Shown: in pieces, positions 43,122 through 51,580 of the stretch | Numbering within the stretch: position 1 is the stretch's first letter | How the letters are laid out: each line of letters opens with the position of its first letter | Source: Roseibacillus persicicus | Lineage (GTDB): Bacteria > Verrucomicrobiota > Verrucomicrobiia > Verrucomicrobiales > Akkermansiaceae | Reading direction: 5' to 3' | DNA length: 64,000 nucleotides | NCBI RefSeq assembly: GCF_014651675.1 | Contig: NZ_BMXI01000020.1 | Coordinates: forward strand, 1-64,000 | Made by a program: the position numbers and the translations under genes | Notes under the pieces: generated by a model | What the model was told of the DNA's origin: nothing | Database searches by the model: none | What the model saw: the letters and a program-made list of their open reading frames with translations, nothing else

Positions 43122-43155
43122 AAAGAGAAGCGGAGTCATTTCGCTTCTCTTTTTT
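43122..43155 (+). terminator. Rho-independent terminator after the PEP-CTERM gene
   Basis: A 9-bp stem (AGAGAAGCG with CGCTTCTCT, extendable by A-T pairs) with a 9-nt loop, followed by TTTTT, 46 bp after the stop codon. Confidence 0.9.
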
Positions 43156-43313
43156 CTGTAGGGGACTCCCACCCAACAACTCCAACAGTGGAGAACCCCC
43201 TAAACATTTAACCATAAGGCCACTATCCTCTGTGAAATTTGACAGACTCCCCTCTTTCACTTCCATCCCTCCCAGCCGCAAGATAGTGCCTCCAATCCGA
43301 CCTTACTCATCCA

Positions 43314-43658
43314 ATGCCCTACCTCCATGTCCAAACGAACGCGACTCCAACGCAACCCGAGCGCTCTGCATTCTTGGAGGCTGCAACTGAAGTAGTCGCG
43401 CAAGTTCTCGGGAAGAACCCCGCCTACGTCATGGCCTGTATCGAAACTGGCCTATCGCTTAATTTTGCGAGTTCCGAGCTACCGGCCGCTTTTCTGGAGC
43501 TCAAAGTCCTCGGGCTTGATCCAAGCAAGAACAAGGAACTGGCGACCCTTCTCTCCGACATGGCCCGCGTCCACCTCCACGTCAGCGAAGACCGGTGTTT
43601 CAGTCGCTTCGTCGACACACCACGAGGCCACTGGGGTCTCGGAAATGATGTTTTTTAA
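43314..43658 (+). CDS. MIF-like tautomerase
   Basis: A 114-residue protein starting MPYLHVQTNA, so Pro2 becomes the N-terminal catalytic base after Met removal. LGKNPAYVMACIETGLSLNFA and DRCFSRFVDTPRGHWGLGNDVF match the macrophage-migration-inhibitory-factor fold, including the usual trimer interface. Likely phenylpyruvate tautomerase-like activity; the biological role is unknown. Alone in its transcription unit. Confidence 0.82.
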   Translation: MPYLHVQTNATPTQPERSAFLEAATEVVAQVLGKNPAYVMACIETGLSLNFASSELPAAFLELKVLGLDPSKNKELATLLSDMARVHLHVSEDRCFSRFVDTPRGHWGLGNDVF

Positions 43659-43721
43659 AAAAGCATTCAAACAATCGTTTGAATAACCTTTCGCCGGCCG
43701 GCGTTCAATCCGACAGCAAAT

Positions 43722-44525
43722 ATGAAGCTGATGAACCTGAAGACCCCCCTTCTCGCCCTATTCCTCCTCGCCCCCTTGTCCCACGCCAAGCCTCAGTGGA
43801 TGTCCGAGGTCAACCTGACCGCACCCGGCCCGAACTTGAAGGTTCGCCCGATTGAGCTCACATACGACCTGAGCTGGAACGGCAGCGTGACCGCCGGACA
43901 GGCGACCATTCGCTTCGGCCATCCCGATCCCCGCTATCCCAAGAGCTTCATCGCTCAATCCTATGGTGAGACCGTTGGCTTTGCCCGGGGACTTTTTCCT
44001 TTTGATTTTAACTACACTTCATTTCTCCGGCCCGCGAACTACCGCCCACAAGTTTTTGTAGCCGACGAGAAGACCAAGAAGGAACAAAAGCTAACCGAAA
44101 CCCGATTCACTTCCAAAAGCGTCACCTCGACCGAGAAAAAGGTGAAAAACGGGAAAACCAGCTCCTCCGTTTCCACCTTTTCCTACCCGAACGCCCTCGG
44201 GGTCCATTCGGCGGTGCTCTGGGTGCGCTCCTTGGACATGAAGCCAGGGCAGGAAGCGGTCTTCGTGGTTATGCCCTTCAAATCCCCCTACCTCTGCCGT
44301 GTCAAACACCTCGGCAACGAAGTGATGTCTTCCCGCCGAACGATCAAATACGACCTCAGTCTCCAGAAAATCGACAAGACCACCTTGGAACTCAAGGCCT
44401 ACGACAAAGTCAAAAGCCTGGTTCTCTGGATTTCCGATGATGCCGAGCGCCTGCCTTTGGAATTTCGCTCCAAGGTCTTTATCGGAGACGTGCGGGCAGT
44501 GCTGACCTCGCGGAGCTACCAGTAA
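43722..44525 (+). CDS. secreted DUF3108 domain protein
   Basis: A 267-residue protein with a signal peptide (LLALFLLAPLSHA). The mature part is a beta-barrel-like DUF3108 domain (IELTYDLSWNGSVTAGQATI, ALGVHSAVLWVRSLDMKPG, then TIKYDLSLQKIDK). Proteins of this family are periplasmic and of unknown function. It ends 7 bp from the convergent metalloprotease gene. Confidence 0.78.
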   Translation: MKLMNLKTPLLALFLLAPLSHAKPQWMSEVNLTAPGPNLKVRPIELTYDLSWNGSVTAGQATIRFGHPDPRYPKSFIAQSYGETVGFARGLFPFDFNYTSFLRPANYRPQVFVADEKTKKEQKLTETRFTSKSVTSTEKKVKNGKTSSSVSTFSYPNALGVHSAVLWVRSLDMKPGQEAVFVVMPFKSPYLCRVKHLGNEVMSSRRTIKYDLSLQKIDKTTLELKAYDKVKSLVLWISDDAERLPLEFRSKVFIGDVRAVLTSRSYQ

Positions 44526-44532
44526 AAGTCGC

Positions 44533-46392
44533 CTAGTTGCCGAACTCTCCCCGAAAGAAAGCACGCTGTGCAGTGGGAGCCACCAGATAGATTCGATTAG
44601 TCCCCTCTTCGGCCTCCAGCATGGAGAGGCTCTGCCAACTTTCCAGATCGGAGCCCAACTCGAACTTCAGCAAGCTCCCAGCCACTGCATTCTGCAGCTC
44701 GAACCACGAGTAGTCTTCGGCAAGCTCTACCACCACCGGACCTGAGGAAGCATCGGCAGCATCGGAGCCCATCTGGAACTCCACTAGATTACTAACCCCG
44801 TCACCATCGAAATCTCCATCCGCTTGAAACAGAGGGTTGGTGGGATTTGCGGCCAGAGCAGCTGCTCCAAAGACCTCTTCCAACCAAGCCTCGGGCAAAG
44901 GGTTGTTCGCCCCAATGTCAGGATTACTTCCATTGTTATCCTGCCGAAGAGCGACAATTCTCACCACCCCTGTCGCTGAATTAGACCCATCGGTCACCTC
45001 GTATTCCAAAGAACTGAAGAAAGACCCCTCCGTCGCCACACTATCACTGAAATAAGTGGCAGGGGTGAACTCAAGAGTCCGGGTCGAGGGCTCAAATGAC
45101 CAGCTTCCGACCCCGGAACCAAGACCGTTGGGAAAACTGTAACTGAGCGCCGCACCGGTGTTCGAGTATCCCTCCAATACAATTCGATTGGCAGGAGAAT
45201 TCGGTTGGGAAGAGGGTCGGGTGCACACCCGCATCTTTCGTGTAAAGGCAATCGGAGGCAAAACCTCGGGATAGGCGAACAGGATCCGATCCTCGTCATA
45301 GCAATTCGTGACCGCGCCACGCCCATCTTTGTGAGCTTGGAAATACATCGTCGCATCTTCCAGAATGGCGTCGGTTTCATTAGAATCCTCGGAAGAATGC
45401 TCCAACCCTAGCGCATGACCAATCTCGTGAGTTAAGACCTCAGCGAGAGTATTCTGATCTTCTAGACTGGAAGAAAGATGATTAAGAACCACATATCGAT
45501 CCAAGGCCTTTCGAAAAGCCACCCCTCCAACCGTTCCTCCGGAAGCTGAACTCGTCGACCCTCCCCCAACCCCCAAAGTGGAGGTAGAAGAAATTTCGCC
45601 ATAGCTGTTGTGTAGCTGTATATGCAGGACGGTCTCTCCCCCATTCATGTTCTTGACCGTTTGTCCGAAGTCATAATTTGCCGTGATGATGAAGGACAAG
45701 CCAGAAACCGCCTCCCAAGCGTCAAGAGCGTTTCTCACTGCCGCGATAGCGATGCTTTGACTAATTCCAGAAGGCAACACCTCGCTATCAATCTCGACCA
45801 GAATAGGCTGACCGGTATCACAACGCCTCCAACGACCGGGCATACCGCTGCTTTCAAAGTACCCCGTCGAAGTGGTTTGAGAAGCAGGGACAGAAACTCC
45901 GCTACAATCAGACTTCGTCCCAGAGGACTTCTTCGCTGATTTGACACTGCCTCCCTCGAGAAAAGCGCTCTTTTGCTCAGCCAACATCACGACATCAACT
46001 TTCGTCGCGGAGGCCTGATAGGGAATCCATTGCTCACCATTTTTTTGCAAGTGCATCAGATAGCTGCCCCCCTTCTGAAGCTCGACATGACGGGAGTCAA
46101 AATGTGTGATTTCGCCCAATTCTCCCCCCGGAAAGGAAACCTCCAGCTGGGCTGGAATCTGACGTCCCTGCAATTCCTCCGAAATGGTGAGTGTCGCTAC
46201 GGTCTGCAAGCGATGCCCTCCCTTCGGAAGGACTTCGATATTGGTCACCGTTGCCAGGACCATGGCATCTGCCGCCTCCGCGCGATGCGTGGGGCAACAC
46301 TCGTCATAACAACCAGCGTGAGCCCAGGGGGTTAGAAGGAACGAGAGCTGAGCGCAACATACCACCTGGCGAAAGATAGGAGAACGAGACAT
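44533..46392 (-). CDS. secreted matrixin-like zinc metalloprotease
   Basis: A 619-residue exported protein (signal peptide to about WAHA). The zinc motif HEIGHALGLEH (322-332, HExxHxxGxxH) identifies a metzincin; a Met turn is probably in the DATMYFQAH segment. After the catalytic region come a beta domain and a calcium-type DGDFDGDGVSNLVEFQMGSD repeat, and the last 70 residues (SWFELQNAVAGSLLKFELGS to RAFFRGEFGN) are the same small tail domain as at 12461 and 14636. Possibly degrades extracellular or matrix proteins. Confidence 0.87.
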   Translation of the reverse strand: MSRSPIFRQVVCCAQLSFLLTPWAHAGCYDECCPTHRAEAADAMVLATVTNIEVLPKGGHRLQTVATLTISEELQGRQIPAQLEVSFPGGELGEITHFDSRHVELQKGGSYLMHLQKNGEQWIPYQASATKVDVVMLAEQKSAFLEGGSVKSAKKSSGTKSDCSGVSVPASQTTSTGYFESSGMPGRWRRCDTGQPILVEIDSEVLPSGISQSIAIAAVRNALDAWEAVSGLSFIITANYDFGQTVKNMNGGETVLHIQLHNSYGEISSTSTLGVGGGSTSSASGGTVGGVAFRKALDRYVVLNHLSSSLEDQNTLAEVLTHEIGHALGLEHSSEDSNETDAILEDATMYFQAHKDGRGAVTNCYDEDRILFAYPEVLPPIAFTRKMRVCTRPSSQPNSPANRIVLEGYSNTGAALSYSFPNGLGSGVGSWSFEPSTRTLEFTPATYFSDSVATEGSFFSSLEYEVTDGSNSATGVVRIVALRQDNNGSNPDIGANNPLPEAWLEEVFGAAALAANPTNPLFQADGDFDGDGVSNLVEFQMGSDAADASSGPVVVELAEDYSWFELQNAVAGSLLKFELGSDLESWQSLSMLEAEEGTNRIYLVAPTAQRAFFRGEFGN

Positions 46393-46502
46393 CCCCCAAA
46401 TTTTAACAAAAACCTAGATATTCCACAAACCTTAATCAAAGGGCCGACGGTCCTCTCAAGTAGAACAGACCAACTCCCCTTTCTCCTCGCAGCTCAGAAG
46501 CC

Positions 46503-47510
46503 CTACACTCCGCCCTCTTTCGCGGTAGCTTCAGAGGTCGGCGCAACGGCAGGCACCAGCTCGGGCACCACCACCAATTCGAGTTCCTCCGTGCCCCTCA
46601 AAAAGCGCACATTGGCTGGCTCGTCCTCCCGAAGATAGAAAAAGGCATCAATCGCATCGGAATACCGCTTCACTTGACGAGGTCCAATCTGCAGCAGGAT
46701 ATCCCCTTTCATCAACCCCGCTTTCGCCGCGGGGGAAGCCTGCCGGACCCCCTGCACGACCGCAAAGGGGTCGCTCGCCAATAGCTCCACGCCAAACCAG
46801 CTCCTTTGGACGACTCCATCCACAACCGTAGCCCCTTGAACCCGTTGCAAGGCCTCCACCGGGAAGGCGAAACTCCCATTTCCAAATTCAGGAGCCTTGC
46901 GATAATTGATTGCGACCAACCGCCCCGCCGAATCGAAGATCGGATGGCCGAGAAAAGGTTTTTGCTCCGGTTGATGATGAAGGCGAATCAACTCGAGGGG
47001 CAGAGGATTGTCCTTGTACTGACTCTCTCGGCTCACCAGTCGGGACAGCGAGGTGTCTCCTTCAATGCCAAGGTAAAGCGCACTCCCGTTGGGTAGCCCC
47101 AGAGAACTGCCCAGCTCCACCGGCTTGGTCTGGCTTCCAGGAGCCAGAGGGACCCGAATCAAAGTGAGCCGGCTCACCGGATCGTGCGCAATCAGCGTGA
47201 CTGGCTTGCCATCATATCGGCCAGAGCGGAAATTGACCGTTGCCTCAGTGACGACCACGGCCAGACCATTCTCATCCAAGAAAATAAGCTCCGAGCGCGA
47301 TTGTCCCGGAGCATCTTTTTTACTGAAAAACACCGAAAAGTTTTTTTCGGCGGCATTCAGCCCTTGCCCTAGACAGGCAAAAACCAACAGACCCGCAAAA
47401 AACAGGCCTGCTCCTGAGGCAGGACTAAAATTCCTGCGGAAGCACCTCCAGAGAACGCTCGCTAGGCTCCTCGCCCGGCTTCGTCTCGGTCTCCGTACCC
47501 AATTCAACAT
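46503..47510 (-). CDS. PDZ protein with an inactive trypsin-like domain
   Basis: A 335-residue protein. The basic N-terminus overlaps the preceding anti-sigma gene by 86 bp and is followed by a membrane segment (GLFFAGLLVFACLGQGLNAA). The middle is a trypsin-like fold without an active site: GHPIFDSAGRLVAIN stands where GNSGGP should be. A PDZ domain follows (WFGVELLASDPFAVVQGVRQ to VRFLRGTEELELVV). With the sigma and anti-sigma genes it forms a RseA/DegS-like arrangement, but it cannot itself cut peptides. The true start may lie nearer the membrane segment; no ribosome site decides. Confidence 0.78.
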   Translation of the reverse strand: MLNWVRRPRRSRARSLASVLWRCFRRNFSPASGAGLFFAGLLVFACLGQGLNAAEKNFSVFFSKKDAPGQSRSELIFLDENGLAVVVTEATVNFRSGRYDGKPVTLIAHDPVSRLTLIRVPLAPGSQTKPVELGSSLGLPNGSALYLGIEGDTSLSRLVSRESQYKDNPLPLELIRLHHQPEQKPFLGHPIFDSAGRLVAINYRKAPEFGNGSFAFPVEALQRVQGATVVDGVVQRSWFGVELLASDPFAVVQGVRQASPAAKAGLMKGDILLQIGPRQVKRYSDAIDAFFYLREDEPANVRFLRGTEELELVVVPELVPAVAPTSEATAKEGGV

Positions 47511-47850
47511 GTTGTAGTTTACTACCTTCGGGGAGAAAGTCTTCAGTTTCTTTTGCTACACCAGGAGAATCCTTGGTGCCTATCGTCCCGAAAAAAGCCA
47601 GAAACAGGACCGCATAAGCCACTCCGGCTCCAATAGCCCATTTGGCGGCACCCAAGTCATTGAACCAATCAGCGATCCGGGTCCAAAGGGAGGCTCCCTT
47701 GCCACTCACCGCTTCCGCGCGCTGGCGACGATGAAACTCATCGAGAAAATCTTCAAAATACCCATCAACCGGTTGCTCGTAATTCTTGAGACGAAGCAGC
47801 CGCTGGAGGTCTTCCAACTCGTCAGCTGGGATATCTTGAGTGTCGGTCAT
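47425..47850 (-). CDS. membrane anti-sigma factor
   Basis: A 141-residue protein with an acidic N-terminal helical region (MTDTQDIPADELEDLQRLLR) and one membrane span (GAGVAYAVLFLAFFGTIG, about 75-93), then a Glu/Lys-rich periplasmic tail. This RseA-like layout, directly after an ECF sigma gene (46 bp), supports an anti-sigma role. Family not certain. Confidence 0.72.
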   Translation of the reverse strand: MTDTQDIPADELEDLQRLLRLKNYEQPVDGYFEDFLDEFHRRQRAEAVSGKGASLWTRIADWFNDLGAAKWAIGAGVAYAVLFLAFFGTIGTKDSPGVAKETEDFLPEGSKLQHVELGTETETKPGEEPSERSLEVLPQEF

Positions 47851-47896
47851 GGTTAAAACTTAGCTTGTTTTATCAAATTTTTTTAGTTCAGCAATC

Positions 47897-48499
47897 TTAA
47901 ACTTCAGCTGGTCTCAGCCTGAACTCTTCGAGATGCCCTTGGAGCTGGCGATGTGCATAGAAGAGACGCGAGCGCACTGTCCCCTCCGAAACGCCTAGAA
48001 TCCGGCTAATTTCGGCGTGGGGAATGCCCTGAATATCAAACATGGTTACCACTGCTCTATGGTCCTTCGACAAGGCTTGCAGCGCATCGTTCAATTTTTC
48101 TTGCAAAGAATGAACATCACTTTGTTTTCGCGGGTTCGCCCGGTTCGTATAATCGATGAATGCGGGGTCATTCTGGATGCCCGAATCCACTTCATCCAAG
48201 CTACTGGCCATGCGCCGCTTCCTTTTCTTTAAAAAATTGAGCGTCATGTTCGTCCCAATGGCGTAGATCCAGGTGTAGAAAGTCGATTTTCCCTGAAAGC
48301 GCCCCAGGGAGCGAAAGGCCTTCGCGAAGACGTCCTGCATCAGGTCGTTGGTGTCGTCCTTGTTGGACGTCATGTTGTAGATCAGTCCGTATAGCTTGGG
48401 ACTGTATTTCATAATCAGCTCGTCAAAGGCACGGGTATCCCCGGCCTGGGCTCTCTCGACCAATTCCTGATCGGGATCTATTCTGGAGATTTCACTCAT
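47897..48499 (-). CDS. ECF sigma factor (RpoE-like)
   Basis: A 200-residue sigma factor. Region 2 shows KLYGLIYNMTSNKDDTNDLMQDVFAKAF and STFYTWIYAIGTNMTLNFLKK. Region 4 has VVTMFDIQGIPHAEISRILGVSEGTVRSRLFYAHRQL. This is the SigW/RpoE type, responding to envelope stress in many bacteria. It heads a leftward operon with the anti-sigma and PDZ genes. Confidence 0.93.
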   Translation of the reverse strand: MSEISRIDPDQELVERAQAGDTRAFDELIMKYSPKLYGLIYNMTSNKDDTNDLMQDVFAKAFRSLGRFQGKSTFYTWIYAIGTNMTLNFLKKRKRRMASSLDEVDSGIQNDPAFIDYTNRANPRKQSDVHSLQEKLNDALQALSKDHRAVVTMFDIQGIPHAEISRILGVSEGTVRSRLFYAHRQLQGHLEEFRLRPAEV

Positions 48500-48585
48500 C
48501 CACTATCTACAAAGGGGTGTGCAAACAATAGACGTCGCTCCTTTACTGTCAAAATCAGAGCTCAGGTTCCGTGGCATCGCCCGAA

Positions 48586-49569
48586 TCAGCGTCTGCCTTC
48601 GTAGCTCACCACCACTCCCTCGCAATTTGTAAGAATTGGCTTCTCAACCTCCACCTTCACCCCCGCGGCCCCAAAGTCCCGCAGAACCATTTGCGCGACT
48701 TCTTCCGCAAAGGTCTCGATGAGCTTGCGGGGACGCTCGCTGGCCAGGGCCTTGACAGCCTCCGAGACCGCGAAGTAATCAATCGTTCTCTCCAAATCGT
48801 CGGATAACTCGGCCAGACCTTCCAAGGTCTCGATGACCAAACTCACCTTGAGCTCCTGTGGCTTGGCCCTCTCCTCCGGTGGCACTCCAATGCAGATGGG
48901 CAGCCGCAATTTGCGCACTACGATGTCCGGCCGAATCGGAGCCACGGCAGCCGGACTGCAGAGCCCGACCAGCTCCCCCACATGCGGAAGAATAATCTGG
49001 GGTTTAGCGGCAGCCAAACGCTCCACTGGATCATATCCGGAAAGCAATGCGACCGAATGCAGCCCTCCCGCTTGGGCGGCATGAACATCGTGCACCATGT
49101 CCCCCACATAGGCGGTATGGAAAGGGACGAGACCATGCAAGCGCGTGATCTCACCGATCTTCTCCCGCTTGTCGAGAACCCCAGCGTAGATCTCTTCGAA
49201 GAACTTAGAGAGCCCAAAGTCTTCCGCCTGTCGCATCAGGGCTTCTTCATTCATGCTAGAGAGGACAAAGAGCCGAAGCCCCTTCTCTCTCGCCGACTCC
49301 AGGAAGCCAAGCGTCTGTTCCAATGGCTGCACCAGGGATTCAGCTTCGCGAAAAGCCTCTTTGAACAAGACCTCGAGGTCTTCCAAAGGCTTTCCAGGCA
49401 GAAACTCTTGATAGAATTCCGGATAAGGTAGCCGAAAATCGCGCCGGAAGTCGTCCGCGCTGAAGGGCGGCATGCCATGGACCTTGAAGACCTCATTGGT
49501 CGCTATCAGGGTCGCGCTAAAGTCATCCACCAACGTGCCGGACCAATCGAGAATCAGATTTTTAATCAT
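48586..49569 (-). CDS. folB: HAD phosphatase fused to dihydroneopterin aldolase (FolB)
   Basis: A 327-residue fusion. Residues 1-205: HAD domain with LDWSGTLVDD, in which the usual DxD second Asp is Ser, a hydrophobic second motif (FVLSSMNEE), and VGDMVHDVHAA. Residues 213-327: FolB aldolase, with VRKLRLPICIGVPPEERAKP, IDYFAVSEAVKAL, RKLIETFAEEVAQMVL and GVKVEVEKPI. FolB converts dihydroneopterin to 6-hydroxymethyl-dihydropterin plus glycolaldehyde for folate synthesis. The HAD half may dephosphorylate dihydroneopterin phosphate, a step with no universal enzyme. It starts 8 bp after dciA. Confidence 0.9.
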   Translation of the reverse strand: MIKNLILDWSGTLVDDFSATLIATNEVFKVHGMPPFSADDFRRDFRLPYPEFYQEFLPGKPLEDLEVLFKEAFREAESLVQPLEQTLGFLESAREKGLRLFVLSSMNEEALMRQAEDFGLSKFFEEIYAGVLDKREKIGEITRLHGLVPFHTAYVGDMVHDVHAAQAGGLHSVALLSGYDPVERLAAAKPQIILPHVGELVGLCSPAAVAPIRPDIVVRKLRLPICIGVPPEERAKPQELKVSLVIETLEGLAELSDDLERTIDYFAVSEAVKALASERPRKLIETFAEEVAQMVLRDFGAAGVKVEVEKPILTNCEGVVVSYEGRR

Positions 49570-49577
49570 GAGAAATT

Positions 49578-49955
49578 CTAACCACTAATCAACCGAACCT
49601 CACGCACGGCCTTCTTTCCCAACTCCGCCTGCACCTTCCGAAGCAGATCCCCGCGGGATTGATCCAAATGGAATCGCATCGCAGGCTGCAGAACCCGTAA
49701 AACAAGGACCCCGCGCTTGAGCGAAATCACCTCGGTCTGGGCGGCAACGAAGTCACCCGCCACTTTTTTCCAGCTTTGCCGAATACGCCCCTCTTCGAGC
49801 CCATCCGAAATTTTCAAGCTCCCAAGGATGGACTCCACCCAGTCACCGGCTTTGGAGCAATTTTCTTCGGTCGGCATAGGAGTGTCGCCCCCCTGCCAAT
49901 CCCGCACCACCCTCTTCGTGAAGTGGGCCTTGCGCTTACCGAAGGACTTTTTCAT
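49578..49955 (-). CDS. dciA: DciA-like DUF721 protein
   Basis: A 125-residue basic protein (KKSFGKRKAHFTKRVVRDWQ) with a DUF721 core (VESILGSLKISDGLEEGRIR, then KKVAGDFVAAQTEVISLKRG, VLVLRVLQPAMRFHLDQSRGD). DciA proteins load the replicative helicase DnaB in bacteria lacking DnaC/DnaI. Start and ferredoxin stop overlap (ATGA), so translation is likely coupled. Confidence 0.83.
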   Translation of the reverse strand: MKKSFGKRKAHFTKRVVRDWQGGDTPMPTEENCSKAGDWVESILGSLKISDGLEEGRIRQSWKKVAGDFVAAQTEVISLKRGVLVLRVLQPAMRFHLDQSRGDLLRKVQAELGKKAVREVRLISG

Positions 49956-50185
49956 TCACCGTCGTCGCCAATGGCTTCGACAGGACAGCCTTCCATCGCC
50001 TCTTCACACTGCTCGCGCTCCTCATCGTTCTCAGGCTGCTTGTAGACGTAGGAGTAACCCTCGTCTTCTTGTCGGGTGAAATTTGCAGGGGCCGTTTCGC
50101 GGCAAAGATCGCAATCGATGCACTGGGTATCCACATAGAAAGTACCCTTGATGTTTTCCTCATGCTTATCGTCTTTGTCAGCCAT
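49952..50185 (-). CDS. 4Fe-4S ferredoxin
   Basis: A 77-residue acidic protein from the ATG at 50185. Ligands: CIDCDLC near residues 22-28, and a final Cys in EAMEGCPVEAI near 68. A Cys between these (EQCEEAM) may form a disulfide as in related single-cluster ferredoxins. It is the first gene of a ferredoxin-dciA-folB operon. Confidence 0.9.
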   Translation of the reverse strand: MADKDDKHEENIKGTFYVDTQCIDCDLCRETAPANFTRQEDEGYSYVYKQPENDEEREQCEEAMEGCPVEAIGDDGE

Positions 50186-50338
50186 TTGTCTTGTTGAGTT
50201 GTTGTGGAAGGTGTCCGCCAAGACTGCTTCTGTTGCAACAGTTTTTTTAGTCTTGCCGGGATTCCATTGTTTAATCCTTCTTTCCGGATATCCAGACTCG
50301 CCAAGCCCTTTCGGCCTTTCTAATATCACCCCAAGTTT

Positions 50339-51580
50339 ATGAGTCGTCGCCGCAAGCGGAAAAAAGAGAGAGCTGCTGAAGGAGAATCTGAGCTAGAAAA
50401 GGAACCCCTCCTGGACCGCGAGATCCCATCCCCCGAACCCGCCTCTCCCCCTGCTTCCCAGTCCGCGGATTTGATTTCAGAATCCGCTCCAGAGCCCTCA
50501 ACCCCGGCTCCCGCGTCGACCTCCGAAGTCAATGAATTGGATTTGGAGCTCAGCGACGACTTCGACGACGCTCCTGCCGAAGAGACTGAGGTGAAATCCA
50601 CCCTGCCAACCTCGGCGAGCAAGACCAACCTGCGGGAAATCCGGAGAGCAGAACTTCCTCCAAGCGACGAACCCAATCCGCCCCACCAGGCAGGAGCTTC
50701 AGCTCAAGAAGAGAAGGCCCCAGCCAAAATAGGCCGCATGCGACGCTCAGTCGACATGGCTATCCAGAAACCCGATCGGCTTGGGGAACTCGATGAGGAC
50801 GACCTGACGCTGGAACCCGAGCCCAGCCCGACCACCGAACCTGAACCCGCACGATCGGACGAACCCTCGTTGGAGCCGGTCGCGGACCAGTCCACTCCCG
50901 AAAAACCTTCCCCAAGCGAGCCGACTCTCCCGGAGACCTCTCCTCCAAGGGGTTCCAACCAGAAGGACTACTCAAGCCTCATCACAATGGGCAAAGATGC
51001 ATTGGGTTCGCTATCGATCCTGGAGCAGGCTTCTCTCGGTCTCCTGTTCGTCACTCTCTTGGCCGGGGCCATCTGGTCCTCCAGCGTCGTGGCGGCCCGG
51101 ATCCCCAATACTGTGATCGTCTCCAAGCTCAAGTATCCTCTCAAAGGAGAGTCGGTGGTCATAGCGGAACTCGATAGCTATTGGCGGAGCCCGATTCGAG
51201 AAGGCGACGATACTGATGAAGGTGTCTCGGAAAGCATCGAGATTATCCCAGAGATTCAAATCACCATCGCTCCCGAATCGACAGCCAAGGCCCTCCGCTT
51301 CCTCTTTCGTGATGAGGAAGGAAACTATGTCGGCGATTCTTCAACCGTTGAGCTCTCGGGCGGTAATTTTTTGCCGGCCTCCGACGTAACCACCTCAACT
51401 CAGGGCAACGTGGCCACCATTCACTCCACCACCGGATTTCAGCACGAAGGAGAACTGATCTCCTACCTCGCGGACGAAAAATTCCAGTGGGAATTCGTCA
51501 TCCTCGAGTCCAAGGACGGCCGAGAATACAACGAGTTCATGGCCATTCCCATTTCAGCTAGACGAAAAGATTCCCAATGA
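50339..51580 (+). CDS. membrane protein with long disordered cytoplasmic tail
   Basis: A 413-residue protein. Residues 1-220 are low-complexity (Glu, Pro, Ser, Asp, with many EPEPSP-like runs), presumably unfolded. One membrane span follows at about 228-248 (ASLGLLFVTLLAGAIWSSSV). The C-terminal 160 residues form a predicted beta-rich external domain (IEIIPEIQITIAPESTAKAL and onward). It overlaps the hemQ start by 4 bp (ATGA), so the two are translationally coupled. No family recognised. Confidence 0.75.
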   Translation: MSRRRKRKKERAAEGESELEKEPLLDREIPSPEPASPPASQSADLISESAPEPSTPAPASTSEVNELDLELSDDFDDAPAEETEVKSTLPTSASKTNLREIRRAELPPSDEPNPPHQAGASAQEEKAPAKIGRMRRSVDMAIQKPDRLGELDEDDLTLEPEPSPTTEPEPARSDEPSLEPVADQSTPEKPSPSEPTLPETSPPRGSNQKDYSSLITMGKDALGSLSILEQASLGLLFVTLLAGAIWSSSVVAARIPNTVIVSKLKYPLKGESVVIAELDSYWRSPIREGDDTDEGVSESIEIIPEIQITIAPESTAKALRFLFRDEEGNYVGDSSTVELSGGNFLPASDVTTSTQGNVATIHSTTGFQHEGELISYLADEKFQWEFVILESKDGREYNEFMAIPISARRKDSQ

